A stretch of DNA of 64,000 bases from positions 2,552,039 to 2,616,038 of the forward strand of contig OY843587.1 of NCBI GenBank assembly GCA_963692955.1, read 5' to 3'. Each line of letters opens with the position of its first letter. Positions within the stretch are counted from its first letter, which is position 1. Of this stretch, positions 34,833 through 43,760 are shown in pieces. Source of the DNA: UBA5158 sp963692955 (GTDB lineage Bacteria; Pseudomonadota; Gammaproteobacteria; DSM-16500). The position numbers and the translations under genes are program-made. Under the pieces are notes generated by a model that searched no databases, was not told the origin of the DNA, and saw only the letters and a program-made list of their open reading frames with translations.

Positions 34833-35594
34833 ATGCGTAATATGTTATTTATCATCTTCCTAACCCTTACCTTCATTGGCCCGGTCTATCTAGTCGCGAC
34901 GGGGCAAATAAATTTTTTTGGTGATTACCGCACGGCGAATCGCGACAGCGCTAAGCTCGCGCCGGATCCCGCGACGTACCACGCTGCGGTCGTGCAAATC
35001 TATCAAGCGCGCGCGTTTGATTGGCATGGGCTGGTCTCCATGCACACGTGGATTGCCACGAAAGCGGCGAACGCGAACCACTACATGGTCCATCAAGTCG
35101 TAGGCTGGCGAAAATTCCGCGGCCTGCCACCGCTAGATATTGAAGCAGGTATACCTGACCGCAATTGGTTCGCGCAAAAACCCACAATCTTGTTTGACGC
35201 GCGCGGCGACACCGCGACGAAATTAATTCCCGTGATCGAAGCCGCCGCGCGCGCCTATCCGTATCCTAACGATTACACGTTGTGGCCTGGCCCGAACAGC
35301 AATACCTTTACCGCGTATGTCATGCGCGAAACGCCAGACTTAAACGTCGCGATGCCCGCCGACGCGATCGGCAAAGATTTTTTAACCGGCGGCAAGATTT
35401 GGGGCCCAGCGGTAAGTCACACGGGTTATCAATTTAGTTTTTTTGGCATCGCGGGTATTACGCTTGCGAAAGAAGAAGGCTTAGAGATAAATTTTCTTGG
35501 CTTAGTCTATGGCATTAACCCGTTGAAACTTTCGATCAAACTCCCCTGCATAGGCGAAATTTCGCTGCGAAAAAGCCATGCCGGTGGCGATTAA
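34833..35594 (+). CDS. DUF3750 family protein
   Basis: 253 residues with an N-terminal hydrophobic segment (about 3-22) and a periplasmic or membrane-bound domain. Recognisable family marks: VQIYQARAFDWHGLVSMHTW, RGDTATKLIPVIEAAARAYP and YTLWPGPNSNTFTAYVMRE. DUF3750 has no assigned function; conserved His, Trp, Pro and Asn positions hint at an enzymatic fold. It lies 30 bases before murI and may share its transcript. Confidence 0.83.
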   Translation: MRNMLFIIFLTLTFIGPVYLVATGQINFFGDYRTANRDSAKLAPDPATYHAAVVQIYQARAFDWHGLVSMHTWIATKAANANHYMVHQVVGWRKFRGLPPLDIEAGIPDRNWFAQKPTILFDARGDTATKLIPVIEAAARAYPYPNDYTLWPGPNSNTFTAYVMRETPDLNVAMPADAIGKDFLTGGKIWGPAVSHTGYQFSFFGIAGITLAKEEGLEINFLGLVYGINPLKLSIKLPCIGEISLRKSHAGGD

Positions 35595-35624
35595 GGCGAT
35601 TCTCCGTTATTATAATGCCACCCT

Positions 35625-36458
35625 ATGAGTATGGCTAAATCCATGAGTACGCAACCAGCTTCACGACCCATCGGCATCTTCGACAGCGGCATCGGCGGTC
35701 TCACCGTCGCGCACGCGCTCGTGCAGCAATTACCGCAGGAAGACATTATTTATTTCGGCGACACCGCGCACTTACCGTACGGCGATAAATCCGCCGCCGC
35801 GATCCAAGCCTACGCGGTAAAGATCGCGCATTTGCTGCTGCAGCAAAATTGCAAAATGATATTAATCGCGTGCAGTTCCGCCTCCGCCGCGGCCTATGAA
35901 TTAGTGAAGGAATACACCGCCAGCAAAGCTGTCGTGATGAACGTAATCGACCCGGTCATCCATTTTTTACGCGATAATTACGCGGGTAAGCAAATCGGCT
36001 TGATCGGCACACGCCAAACCGTCAATTCGAATGTTTATTTAAAAAAAATCGACGCTTTGAATTTAGGGATCATTTTGAATTCGCATCCGACGAATTTACT
36101 CGCCTCCGCGATCGAAGAATTCGGCGCTAGCAATGCCATTGACGGTTTACTGCATGAATACCTATCACACCCGAATTTGCAAAATCTTAACGCGCTAGTG
36201 TTGGCTTGCACGCATTACCCGATCGTGAAAGATAAAATCACGAAATATTTCGATAATAAAATTTCTATCATCGATCCATCCGATATCGTCGCCGCCACGG
36301 TGAAGCACCGCTTAGCAAGCGAAAAATTATTGAATACGCAAAGCCATGCCGGCAATAAACATTTTTATGTGTCCGATTACACGGACTCATTCGCGCACGG
36401 CACAAAGATATTTTTCAAAGAAGATATCACGCTGGAACATTATCCGCTCTGGGATTAA
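35625..36458 (+). CDS. murI: glutamate racemase
   Basis: 277-residue cytoplasmic enzyme that makes D-glutamate for peptidoglycan. Seen: GIFDSGIGGLTVAH, IIYFGDTAHLPYGDKS, the first catalytic cysteine in LIACSSASAAAYE (C83), and the second in LVLACTHYPIV. The usual ACNTA has become ACSSA, replacing the conserved asparagine by serine, but both catalytic cysteines are kept. It ends 7 bases before rlmJ. Confidence 0.94.
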   Translation: MSMAKSMSTQPASRPIGIFDSGIGGLTVAHALVQQLPQEDIIYFGDTAHLPYGDKSAAAIQAYAVKIAHLLLQQNCKMILIACSSASAAAYELVKEYTASKAVVMNVIDPVIHFLRDNYAGKQIGLIGTRQTVNSNVYLKKIDALNLGIILNSHPTNLLASAIEEFGASNAIDGLLHEYLSHPNLQNLNALVLACTHYPIVKDKITKYFDNKISIIDPSDIVAATVKHRLASEKLLNTQSHAGNKHFYVSDYTDSFAHGTKIFFKEDITLEHYPLWD

Positions 36459-36465
36459 CTCAACA

Positions 36466-37305
36466 ATGAATTACCGCCATGCCTATCACGCCGGCAACTT
36501 CGCCGATGTGTTGAAACATCTTGTGATTATCGCGCTAACCGAAGCCATGCTGCGGAAAGACAAAGCGTTTTGCTATTTAGACACGCACGCGGGCGCGGGA
36601 ATATATGATTTGCGCGCGGCTGCCCCGCAAAAAAGTAAAGAGTACGCCGCGGGTGTCGCAAAATTATGGGAACAACCTAATACCCCCGCGTTAGTAAAAA
36701 AATATTTAGACATCATCGCGAAATTGAATAACGGCACTAATGCACTTAATCTTTATCCCGGCTCGCCGTACTTTGTCAAAAATTTTTTACGTAAACAAGA
36801 CCGCATGGTGTTGACCGAATTGCACGAAGAAGAATATGCACTGTTAAAAAAATCGTTTCCGCATTACCAACAAATCGGCATCCATCACTTAGACGGCTAT
36901 CAAGCGTTAAAAGCTTTTTTGCCGCCGCCCGAGCGTCGTGGCATCGTGCTGATAGATCCACCCTACGAACAGCCGGATGAATTAATGCAATTAGTCTCGA
37001 CGTTGACGACTATTTGTAAACGTTGGGAAACCGGTGTGTTCGCCGTTTGGTATCCCATCAAAGAAGGCCGCTCGATTGAACGCTTTCATGCAGCGCTGCG
37101 CCAGCGAATAGACCGTCCGATGTTAGCGTTAGAACTTAGTATTTACCCACCCACGCTCACGACCCATTTAAACGGCTGTGGTATGGTTATTATCAATCCC
37201 CCTTATCAACTAGATACTGAAATAAGCGGCTTTTTACCGTGGTTGTGGGAAGTGTTAAGCCCTGCCAGAGAGGGTCGCTATGAATTTGGCGCGCTATCTG
37301 CTTGA
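36466..37305 (+). CDS. rlmJ: 23S rRNA (adenine-2030-N6)-methyltransferase RlmJ
   Basis: 279 residues starting at ATG 36466 with MNYRHAYHAGNFADVLKHL, the family N-terminus; a longer in-frame reading that begins inside murI is rejected. Other marks: FCYLDTHAGAGIYDL (SAM-binding), YPGSPYFVK, LTELHEEEY and the catalytic RGIVLIDPPYEQPDE (DPPY). Methylates one adenine of 23S rRNA. No ribosome site of note; probably translated after murI. Confidence 0.94.
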   Translation: MNYRHAYHAGNFADVLKHLVIIALTEAMLRKDKAFCYLDTHAGAGIYDLRAAAPQKSKEYAAGVAKLWEQPNTPALVKKYLDIIAKLNNGTNALNLYPGSPYFVKNFLRKQDRMVLTELHEEEYALLKKSFPHYQQIGIHHLDGYQALKAFLPPPERRGIVLIDPPYEQPDELMQLVSTLTTICKRWETGVFAVWYPIKEGRSIERFHAALRQRIDRPMLALELSIYPPTLTTHLNGCGMVIINPPYQLDTEISGFLPWLWEVLSPAREGRYEFGALSA

Positions 37306-37440
37306 TAGGTTTATAGTTATAAAAATTAAGTAATTTCATATAGTTGCCAATCTATAGCCGCCGGTCTAGCTGATTTCTGCTAAAATATAAGAGTAGGCCT
37401 ATCTTCGTAGTTTCTATCTTTCGGCAATGGAGGCGTGACC

Positions 37441-37638
37441 ATGAAGAAAACTCTTTTAATCTTAAGCGCGATTCTAATCGCCACCAGCTTATCTGCCTGC
37501 ACGCGTTCCGATGAAGGCACGGTGATTGGTGGGGTTGGCGGTGCGGCACTCGGAAATGTGCTGACCGGCGGTAGTGGGCTAGGGACTGCGGTGGGCGCGG
37601 TCGGCGGTGCGGTGGTCGGTAATAATCTCGCGCGCTAA
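37441..37638 (+). CDS. small glycine-zipper lipoprotein
   Basis: 65 residues from the ATG at 37441, 7 bases after a GGAGG site; a GTG six bases upstream is rejected. The signal ends in lipobox LSAC (C20), and the rest is a glycine-zipper hairpin (VIGGVGGAALGNVLTGG and AVGAVGGAVVGNNLA), like OsmB or the Rickettsia 17-kDa antigen fold. Likely an outer-membrane stress lipoprotein. A weak hairpin with a T-run follows (about 37660-37692). Confidence 0.82.
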   Translation: MKKTLLILSAILIATSLSACTRSDEGTVIGGVGGAALGNVLTGGSGLGTAVGAVGGAVVGNNLAR

Positions 37639-37747
37639 GACCAAGGCATACCTAAAGAGCTACTCTCATTAATGTGAGGGAGTTCTTTTTGTTTGCTAGG
37701 AAGCTCGTTATAATGAGCCACTTTAATGATGATTAGGAATGGTGGCC

Positions 37748-38218
37748 ATGGCTTTGCAAGTCGGCGATTTCGCTCCCGAGTTTACTCTTCCCACAGACAA
37801 AAATGAAAAAATTTCCCTGGAAAGTTTGCGCGGAAAAATGGTCGTTCTCTTTTTCTATCCTAAAGACAACACGCCAGTCTGCACTCAACAAGCGTGCGAC
37901 TTTCGCGACGCTCTGCCCGACTTCATCACCAGCGACGCGGTAATTTTAGGTATTTCAAAAGACAGTCCCAAGCTGCACCAAAAATTTAAAGATAAATATA
38001 GGCTGCCGTTTCCCTTGTTAGCGGATGAAAACGGCGACGTCTGTGAAGCTTACGGCGTCATCAACAAAAAAAGCTTATTCGGCAAAACTTTTTTGGGTGT
38101 GACGCGCTCGACTTTTTTAATCGACGAAAAAGGCGTGATCCGCGCGATTTGGCGCAAAGTGCGCGTGCCCGGCCATGTCCAACAAGTACTCGAGCAAACC
38201 CAGCAAGCTTCTGAATAA
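37748..38218 (+). CDS. bcp: thioredoxin-dependent peroxiredoxin, Bcp family
   Basis: 156 residues from ATG 37748 (MALQVGDFAPEFTLP); an ATG nine bases earlier is too close to the AGGA site. It reduces hydroperoxides in the cytoplasm. Peroxidatic cysteine C45 and resolving C50 lie in NTPVCTQQACDFRD, the atypical two-cysteine form. FYPKDNTP, FPLLADENGDVCEAYGV and RSTFLIDEKGVIR are family marks. It is 17 bases before proS. Confidence 0.94.
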   Translation: MALQVGDFAPEFTLPTDKNEKISLESLRGKMVVLFFYPKDNTPVCTQQACDFRDALPDFITSDAVILGISKDSPKLHQKFKDKYRLPFPLLADENGDVCEAYGVINKKSLFGKTFLGVTRSTFLIDEKGVIRAIWRKVRVPGHVQQVLEQTQQASE

Positions 38219-38235
38219 TTAAACGGGGCAGCGAC

Positions 38236-39747
38236 ATGAATCAAACAACGAAAGCAAAAACCGCCATCACCCCCACACGCGCGGAAGATTATCCCGAGTG
38301 GTATCAGCAAGTCGTGAAAGCCGCGGAATTAGCGGAACCTTCTCCGACCCGCGGCTGCATGATTATCAAACCCTATGGTTACGCGTTATGGGAAAATATG
38401 CAGCGCATTTTGGATGACGAGCTGAAAGCTACCGGTCACAAAAATATGTATTTTCCGTTATTAATCCCGGTAAGTTTTTTAGAAAAAGAAGCCGCCCACA
38501 TTGAAGGGTTCGCGAAAGAGTGCGCCGTGGTCACCCATCACCGCTTAGAAAAAGACGCCGACGGAAAATTAGTGCCGGGCGGCAAGTTAGAAGATCCCTA
38601 CATTATCCGCCCGACTTCGGAAACCATTATCGGCGAAGCGTTTTCACGCTGGATTCAATCCTACCGTGACTTGCCGCTGCTCATGAACCAATGGGTGAAC
38701 GTCATGCGCTGGGAAATGCGCACGCGCATGTTTTTGCGGACGTCGGAATTTTTGTGGCAAGAAGGACATACCGCGCACGCGACCGCGGCAGAAGCGCAAG
38801 CGGAAACATTAAAAATTTTAGATTTATACGCTGACTTCGTGGAGAATACGATGGCGATTCCCGTGATCAAAGGGGAAAAAAGCGAGAGCGAACGTTTCCC
38901 CGGCGCCGTCGCGACTTATACGATCGAAGCGATGATGCAAGACAAGAAAGCGCTGCAAGCCGGCACCTCGCATTTCCTCGGCCAAAATTTCGCGCGCGCG
39001 TGTGAAATTAAATTTTTAAGCGCAGAAGGCCGTGAAGAATTCGTTTGGACCACGTCTTGGGGCGTCTCCACGCGTTTGATCGGCGGCATGATCATGACCC
39101 ACAGCGACGACGACGGTCTCATCATGCCGCCGAAGTTAGCGCCGCTGCACGTAGTGATTTTACCTATCCTCCACAAAGAAGAACAACAAGCGGAAATCCT
39201 CGCTTACTGCGCAGCGCTCGCCAAACAATTGCGCGCATTGCATTATCATCAGCGCCGCGTCAGCGTCGAAATTGATACCCGCGAATTAACCGGCGGCGAA
39301 AAAGCCTGGAGCTGGGTGAAAAAAGGTGTACCGTTCCGCGTGGAAGTCGGCATGAAAGAATGCCAAAACCAAAGCGTCTTCGTGGGCCGCCGTGATAAAA
39401 CTTATAAAGAACGCGTGAGCCTTGACCAAGCGGAATTCATCTCGACCTTGACGCGCGAGTTAGACGCCATTCAAGCGACACTGTTCGCGCGCGCGCGTGA
39501 ATATGCCGCTGCGAACACGGTGGCAATTCATACGGAAAAAGAATTTTATGAATTCTTTAAAGATAACAACGGCGGCTTCGCGCTCGCGCATTGGAATGGC
39601 GCCGCCGCGGTGGAAGCGAAAATCAAACAAGATTTAAATGTGACGATCCGTTGCATTCCGCTCACCGCAGAAAAACCGCAAACAGGAAAATGTATTTTTA
39701 GTGGCGAAAATAGTGCGCAAGCCGTGCTTTTCGCGAAATCTTATTAA
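38236..39747 (+). CDS. proS: prolyl-tRNA synthetase, archaeal/eukaryal type
   Basis: 503-residue class II synthetase that charges tRNA-Pro. Class II marks: PTRGCMIIKPYGYALWENMQ, EDPYIIRPTSETIIG (motif 2 area), RTSEFLWQEGHTAHAT, and the anticodon-binding domain with VEIDTRELTGGEKAWSWVKK. It lacks the roughly 180-residue insertion domain of ordinary bacterial ProRS, and has the extra C-terminal zinc-domain-like part ending in a terminal tyrosine (AKSY), as in archaeal/eukaryal ProRS. Most gammaproteobacteria use the bacterial form, so horizontal origin is likely. Good AGCGAC-ATG start. Confidence 0.94.
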   Translation: MNQTTKAKTAITPTRAEDYPEWYQQVVKAAELAEPSPTRGCMIIKPYGYALWENMQRILDDELKATGHKNMYFPLLIPVSFLEKEAAHIEGFAKECAVVTHHRLEKDADGKLVPGGKLEDPYIIRPTSETIIGEAFSRWIQSYRDLPLLMNQWVNVMRWEMRTRMFLRTSEFLWQEGHTAHATAAEAQAETLKILDLYADFVENTMAIPVIKGEKSESERFPGAVATYTIEAMMQDKKALQAGTSHFLGQNFARACEIKFLSAEGREEFVWTTSWGVSTRLIGGMIMTHSDDDGLIMPPKLAPLHVVILPILHKEEQQAEILAYCAALAKQLRALHYHQRRVSVEIDTRELTGGEKAWSWVKKGVPFRVEVGMKECQNQSVFVGRRDKTYKERVSLDQAEFISTLTRELDAIQATLFARAREYAAANTVAIHTEKEFYEFFKDNNGGFALAHWNGAAAVEAKIKQDLNVTIRCIPLTAEKPQTGKCIFSGENSAQAVLFAKSY

Positions 39748-39841
39748 CGCGGCGCATTTGTTAACACAACGAAATTATGTTACCCTTTGCCCGCACTCGA
39801 ATTACCCTCTATCAATTCAATAAGCGAAAGGATTTATTGGG

Positions 39842-40894
39842 ATGACTACTTCTACCGACATCAAAGCCAACAACAAAGATCTCGACACCACGATCAGTAA
39901 ACTTGCCGCAAAAGGCAAAGGTATTCTTGCCGCGGATGAAAGCATTCCGACCATCACGAAACGCTTTGAAGCATTAAATATTGTTTCTACAGAAGATACG
40001 CGCCGCGCGTTCCGCGAATTATTGATTTCCACGCCAGGCATTAGTGATTACATCGCCGGTGTGATTTTGTTTGAAGAAACCTTAGACCAACGCGCCAGCA
40101 GCGGCCAACCTTTTGCAGAATTATTAGCGTCGAAAGGCATGTTAGCCGGTATTAAAGTCGACAAAGGCTTAGTCAATTTACCCAATAACTATGTCGAACA
40201 ATATACGCAAGGCTTAGACGGTTTAGACGCGCGCTTGAAAGAATATAAGAGCAAAGGCGCTTCTTTCGCGAAATGGCGCGCGGTGTACCATGTAACCGCG
40301 ACCACTCCTTCTACCTTGGCGATTAAAACTAATTCCGAAGGTCTCGCGTCTTACGCGGCGTTGTGCCAAGCCAATGGCATCGTGCCTATCGTTGAACCGG
40401 AAATTTTAATCGACGGCGATTATACGATCGAACGCTCCGCTAGCGTTACGGAAGCGGTGCTGCATTCTTTGTTTCACACGTTGTATAAGCACAAAGTGTC
40501 ACTCGAACATCTCATTTTAAAACCCAGCATGGTCATCAGTGGTAAAAAATCCGCGACGCAAGCCACCGCGGAACAAATCGGTAAAAACACCGTGACTATT
40601 TTGCGCCGCACCGTGCCAGCCGCTGTGCCTAGCATCAACTTTTTATCCGGCGGCCAAACTCCGGAAGCGGCGACGCTGAATTTAAATGTGATGAATTCAC
40701 AACCTGGCAATCCTTGGAACATCAGTTACTCGTACGCGCGCGCGTTACAAGATTACTGCATGAAAACTTGGCAAGGCGATAGCAAAAATACCGCCGCCGC
40801 GCAAAAAATATTTTTAGAACGCGCCCGTCTTAACAGTCTGGCCAGCACCGGTAAGTATTCCGCGGCTATGGAAAAAGAAGTTTCGCTAGCTTGA
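39842..40894 (+). CDS. class I fructose-bisphosphate aldolase
   Basis: 350-residue Schiff-base aldolase that splits fructose-1,6-bisphosphate in glycolysis. Marks: KGKGILAADESIPTITKRFE, GIVPIVEPEILIDGDYTIE, and the Schiff-base lysine in HLILKPSMVISGKK. It ends without the eukaryotic Tyr tail. This is the animal/plant-type class I family (ALDO), less usual in gammaproteobacteria, which mainly use class II. An AAAGGA site precedes the start, and the gene is monocistronic, with a hairpin after it. Confidence 0.94.
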   Translation: MTTSTDIKANNKDLDTTISKLAAKGKGILAADESIPTITKRFEALNIVSTEDTRRAFRELLISTPGISDYIAGVILFEETLDQRASSGQPFAELLASKGMLAGIKVDKGLVNLPNNYVEQYTQGLDGLDARLKEYKSKGASFAKWRAVYHVTATTPSTLAIKTNSEGLASYAALCQANGIVPIVEPEILIDGDYTIERSASVTEAVLHSLFHTLYKHKVSLEHLILKPSMVISGKKSATQATAEQIGKNTVTILRRTVPAAVPSINFLSGGQTPEAATLNLNVMNSQPGNPWNISYSYARALQDYCMKTWQGDSKNTAAAQKIFLERARLNSLASTGKYSAAMEKEVSLA

Positions 40895-40900
40895 AAAGCT

Positions 40901-40929
40901 CCCTCCTAACGCTAGAGGCGTTAAGAGGG
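40901..40929 (+). terminator. hairpin after the aldolase gene
   Basis: CCCTC-C-TAACGC, loop TAGAG, GCGTTA-A-GAGGG: 11 pairs with one C/A mismatch, starting 7 bases after the aldolase stop. No T-run follows directly (a T-run appears 20 bases later), so termination is likely but of non-classical form. Confidence 0.5.
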
Positions 40930-40971
40930 CCCCACTTCATCTCGGTTTAATTTTTTTAAAAGGATTGTATA

Positions 40972-41235
40972 ATGACAACCACGATGAGCACTCAAGACGC
41001 GAAAGAAAAATTTACCGAACTGTTAAATCATGTTTCTCATACGAAAGAACGCGTGATTTTAGCCCGCCGCGGCAAAGAGTTAGCGGCGCTGGTGTCGTTG
41101 GAAGATTTACACTTTCTCGAAAGCACACAAGATAAAAATGATTTGAATGAAGCGATAGACACGCTTAAAGAATCCAAAGGTGGCAACACTGTCACGTTGG
41201 AAAATTTAAAGGAAGAGATAGGCATACAATCGTGA
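40972..41235 (+). CDS. Phd/YefM family antitoxin
   Basis: 87-residue antitoxin. The N-terminal half is a DNA-binding Phd/YefM fold (MSTQDAKEKFTELLNHVS, then RVILARRGKELAALVSLEDL); the C-terminal half would wrap the toxin. Its stop codon overlaps the toxin start (GTGA). Type II antitoxins repress their own promoter with the toxin; the promoter is presumably in the 40-base gap before it. Confidence 0.9.
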   Translation: MTTTMSTQDAKEKFTELLNHVSHTKERVILARRGKELAALVSLEDLHFLESTQDKNDLNEAIDTLKESKGGNTVTLENLKEEIGIQS

Positions 41236-41468
41236 CCACACCTTACCACGTTCGTTTTTCCCAAGTGGCACGCGTTGTAATTAAAGCGTTGCCAGCCAAA
41301 CACCAGAAAACCATTATCAAGTTGGCGGAAGCGTTAGCCGTCAACCCGCGCCCGCCCGGCGCTAAAAAAATTGACGGCATGATTGGACTTTACAGCGAGC
41401 CGGTTGACGCGCACCGTATGATTTATAAAATCGAAGATCAAGAAGTTTTGATTCTTGTCATCAAATAG
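41232..41468 (+). CDS. RelE/ParE family toxin
   Basis: 78 residues from a GTG start overlapping the antitoxin stop. Family marks: YHVRFSQVARVVIKALP, NPRPPGAKKIDGMIGLY, and DAHRMIYKIEDQEVLILVI. RelE-type toxins cleave ribosome-bound mRNA. This copy stops at VLILVIK, whereas members normally continue with a strand and a catalytic HR-x(3)-Y segment. It is therefore about ten residues short and may be weakened or inactive. Confidence 0.85.
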   Translation: MTTPYHVRFSQVARVVIKALPAKHQKTIIKLAEALAVNPRPPGAKKIDGMIGLYSEPVDAHRMIYKIEDQEVLILVIK

Positions 41469-41605
41469 CGCGCACTGAACGCACTAATCACCTAAAAATT
41501 GTTCTTACCCGCGCTCTTCCTATTCGATATATAAAAAAAACCTAGTACAAAGTCATTACCCTCATTAAAATAAACAACCTCAGGGAAATCGGCTGGAGCA
41601 GGGTC

Positions 41606-43741
41606 ATGCTAAAAATTCAACAATGGATTGTTTTTTTCTTTTTATCTGTCATCAGCGCGACCAGCTTTGCCTTACCCTTCAATATTTACCCAGCTATATC
41701 GCTACCTACCTTTGTGCAAACCGGCCAAAGCGTCGCGGCCTATTACGTCGTAACGAATAACGCGAATCGGACCTTAAACAATAATTTCGTTAAATACTTG
41801 CCGCCCAATGTCGCGCAAGTCACCGCGGACGCCACCATTGGTAATCTATGCGGCGCCACGTTTAATTTAGCGGCGAACGGCGTTCCCGGCGATACGTGTA
41901 TTTTAGAATTAAGTGTCAGCGGCGCGGTCGATGGTAATGATCCCGATCCGCATCATCATTTATTCGCTTGCCTGTTTGGCGGCGTGTTATGCGCGGGCAC
42001 TAATTTCCCGTTGAATGTTTTTCAAGCTGGTTTGTTGACTTCTATTGTCGTCCTACCCGCCGCGCCTTCTATTTCGGCTGGTCAGACGCAGCAATTCACG
42101 GCGACGGCGGTGTTTTCCGACGGCAGCAGTGTCGATGTCACATCACTAGTGACGTGGGCCTCATCAAACACCGCGGTCGCCACGATTAATCCCTCCGGGT
42201 TAGCCAGCGCGGCTAGCGTGGGTACTGCCACCATCTCCGCCACTTTCCTTGGTTTAACGGGATCGACCGTTTTAACTGTAAATTATTTCGCGATCGTTTC
42301 GGGAAATTACACGACGACCGGCGGTGTGAGTTACCCGATCTTAGTGCAAAGCTCGGATGGCGGCGTGTCTTGGGCCTACACGGTCAGTTCCGCGACGACC
42401 AGCGTGTTGCCTGCGACAAGCAGCGCGTTCACTGTCAATAGCGCTAGTTGCGCCAATAGTCTTTGCTTGAGTGTCGGTAACTATAACAATGGCACAACAA
42501 CGAGTGTTTATGGATTTGAAACTTTAAACACAGGAACTAGCTACCAAGTCGCGCTGTCGGCCAGCACGGGCACTCTGCCAGTGGATTATACCGGCGGCAC
42601 TTTAAACGGCGTGAGTTGCAGCGGCACCAATTGCACCGCCGCCGGCTCTTACACTGGAACCGGAGCTGCACAATTTCCACTTGTCATGCAAACTTCTAAT
42701 AGCGGTGAAAGTTTTGCGGCTGCGGTCGACAGCATCACGCCCGCATTACCGACCGATTACAGTTCGGCGGGTTCATTTTCCAACTCTTATTGCTCCAGCA
42801 CTATTTGTCTCGCCAGCGGGAATTACACCAGTACCGCGCCCAATCAATATGCGTGGTTGGCACAAGACGTGTTAACGGCGGGAACTTGGACGTATGCGGT
42901 CACAAGCACGTTGAGCACTGGCCTACCGGATTACAGCAGTACGAGTAATTTTAACGCGACAGCTTGTGACGCCACCAACTGTGTTGCGGCGGGAAATTAT
43001 ATGACGAATGCCGGGTCCCTGGCGCAAGCGCCTTTGGTCGCGCAGGCAACGGGTACCGGCACCGGCTGGGCAGTTGTAGTTGACTCAGCAAATTACCCAA
43101 GCGATTTTACTGCTCCCCCGGGCAACTTCAACTTAACTGGGGCGTCATGCGCAACAGCGGCGTGTATCGCAGTCGGCTCTTATACAGGAAATCCGGCGGG
43201 CGATGCGCAAACCTCCCCCATCATCTATCAAGCCGCTGGCGGTGGGGCTTGGAACATTGCGGTGAGTGACGTAGCGGGACCAACATTGCCATCGAATGTG
43301 AGTTCCTCGTTAACGTCTGCGAGTTGCTCGGGTACCTTGTGCGTCGCAGCCGGCGTCTATACAGATTCATCTAGCGGCACGGTTTTCCCATTAATCATGG
43401 TATCAACCAGCAGCGGCGCCCCTGGCACATGGACAATCGCAGTCAATCCAACCGCTCCTACTGGTTTAGTGTCGACGACGGTAGGCGGGACAAGTTGCTC
43501 TGGCACTGTCTGCACCATCGCGGCGAGTTACACGACGATCACAAATACGGAACCTTTAGTGATCGTCACCACGAACAGCGGCGCGACGTTTACTTATGCG
43601 GTAACCGCTGGTTCGCCGACCGAACCTAGCGACGCATTGAATGTATTCTTTACGTCGGCCGCGTTAAGCAAACTTATGAAAGATTTAACGCATAAAGATT
43701 TTAATCACCAGAAACAATTTAAAGCTATGCTGACGCATTAA
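41606..43741 (+). CDS. secreted Ig-like plus cysteine-paired repeat protein
   Basis: 711 residues with a Sec signal (about 1-22). A beta-rich N-terminal region has four cysteines. A bacterial Ig-like (Big2) domain covers about 144-226 (ISAGQTQQFTATAVFSDGSS). From 229 comes a repeat array: seven C-x4-C pairs at 282/287, 338/343, 396/401, 454/459, 515/520, 574/579 and 631/636, spaced 56-61 residues. Each pair is followed by a G-x-Y-T turn and a strand ending in W-x(2-3)-AV. SSDGGVSW resembles an Asp-box. The pattern suggests a disulfide-stitched beta-propeller. It is 19 bases before a barrel gene. Function unknown; surface adhesion or glycan binding is conjecture. Confidence 0.8.
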   Translation: MLKIQQWIVFFFLSVISATSFALPFNIYPAISLPTFVQTGQSVAAYYVVTNNANRTLNNNFVKYLPPNVAQVTADATIGNLCGATFNLAANGVPGDTCILELSVSGAVDGNDPDPHHHLFACLFGGVLCAGTNFPLNVFQAGLLTSIVVLPAAPSISAGQTQQFTATAVFSDGSSVDVTSLVTWASSNTAVATINPSGLASAASVGTATISATFLGLTGSTVLTVNYFAIVSGNYTTTGGVSYPILVQSSDGGVSWAYTVSSATTSVLPATSSAFTVNSASCANSLCLSVGNYNNGTTTSVYGFETLNTGTSYQVALSASTGTLPVDYTGGTLNGVSCSGTNCTAAGSYTGTGAAQFPLVMQTSNSGESFAAAVDSITPALPTDYSSAGSFSNSYCSSTICLASGNYTSTAPNQYAWLAQDVLTAGTWTYAVTSTLSTGLPDYSSTSNFNATACDATNCVAAGNYMTNAGSLAQAPLVAQATGTGTGWAVVVDSANYPSDFTAPPGNFNLTGASCATAACIAVGSYTGNPAGDAQTSPIIYQAAGGGAWNIAVSDVAGPTLPSNVSSSLTSASCSGTLCVAAGVYTDSSSGTVFPLIMVSTSSGAPGTWTIAVNPTAPTGLVSTTVGGTSCSGTVCTIAASYTTITNTEPLVIVTTNSGATFTYAVTAGSPTEPSDALNVFFTSAALSKLMKDLTHKDFNHQKQFKAMLTH

Positions 43742-43760
43742 AATAAGGGAAGAGAGGCAG

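Noticed and set aside
36346..36465. N-terminal extension of rlmJ into murI
   Set aside because: The family start MNYRHAYHAGNFADV begins at 36466.
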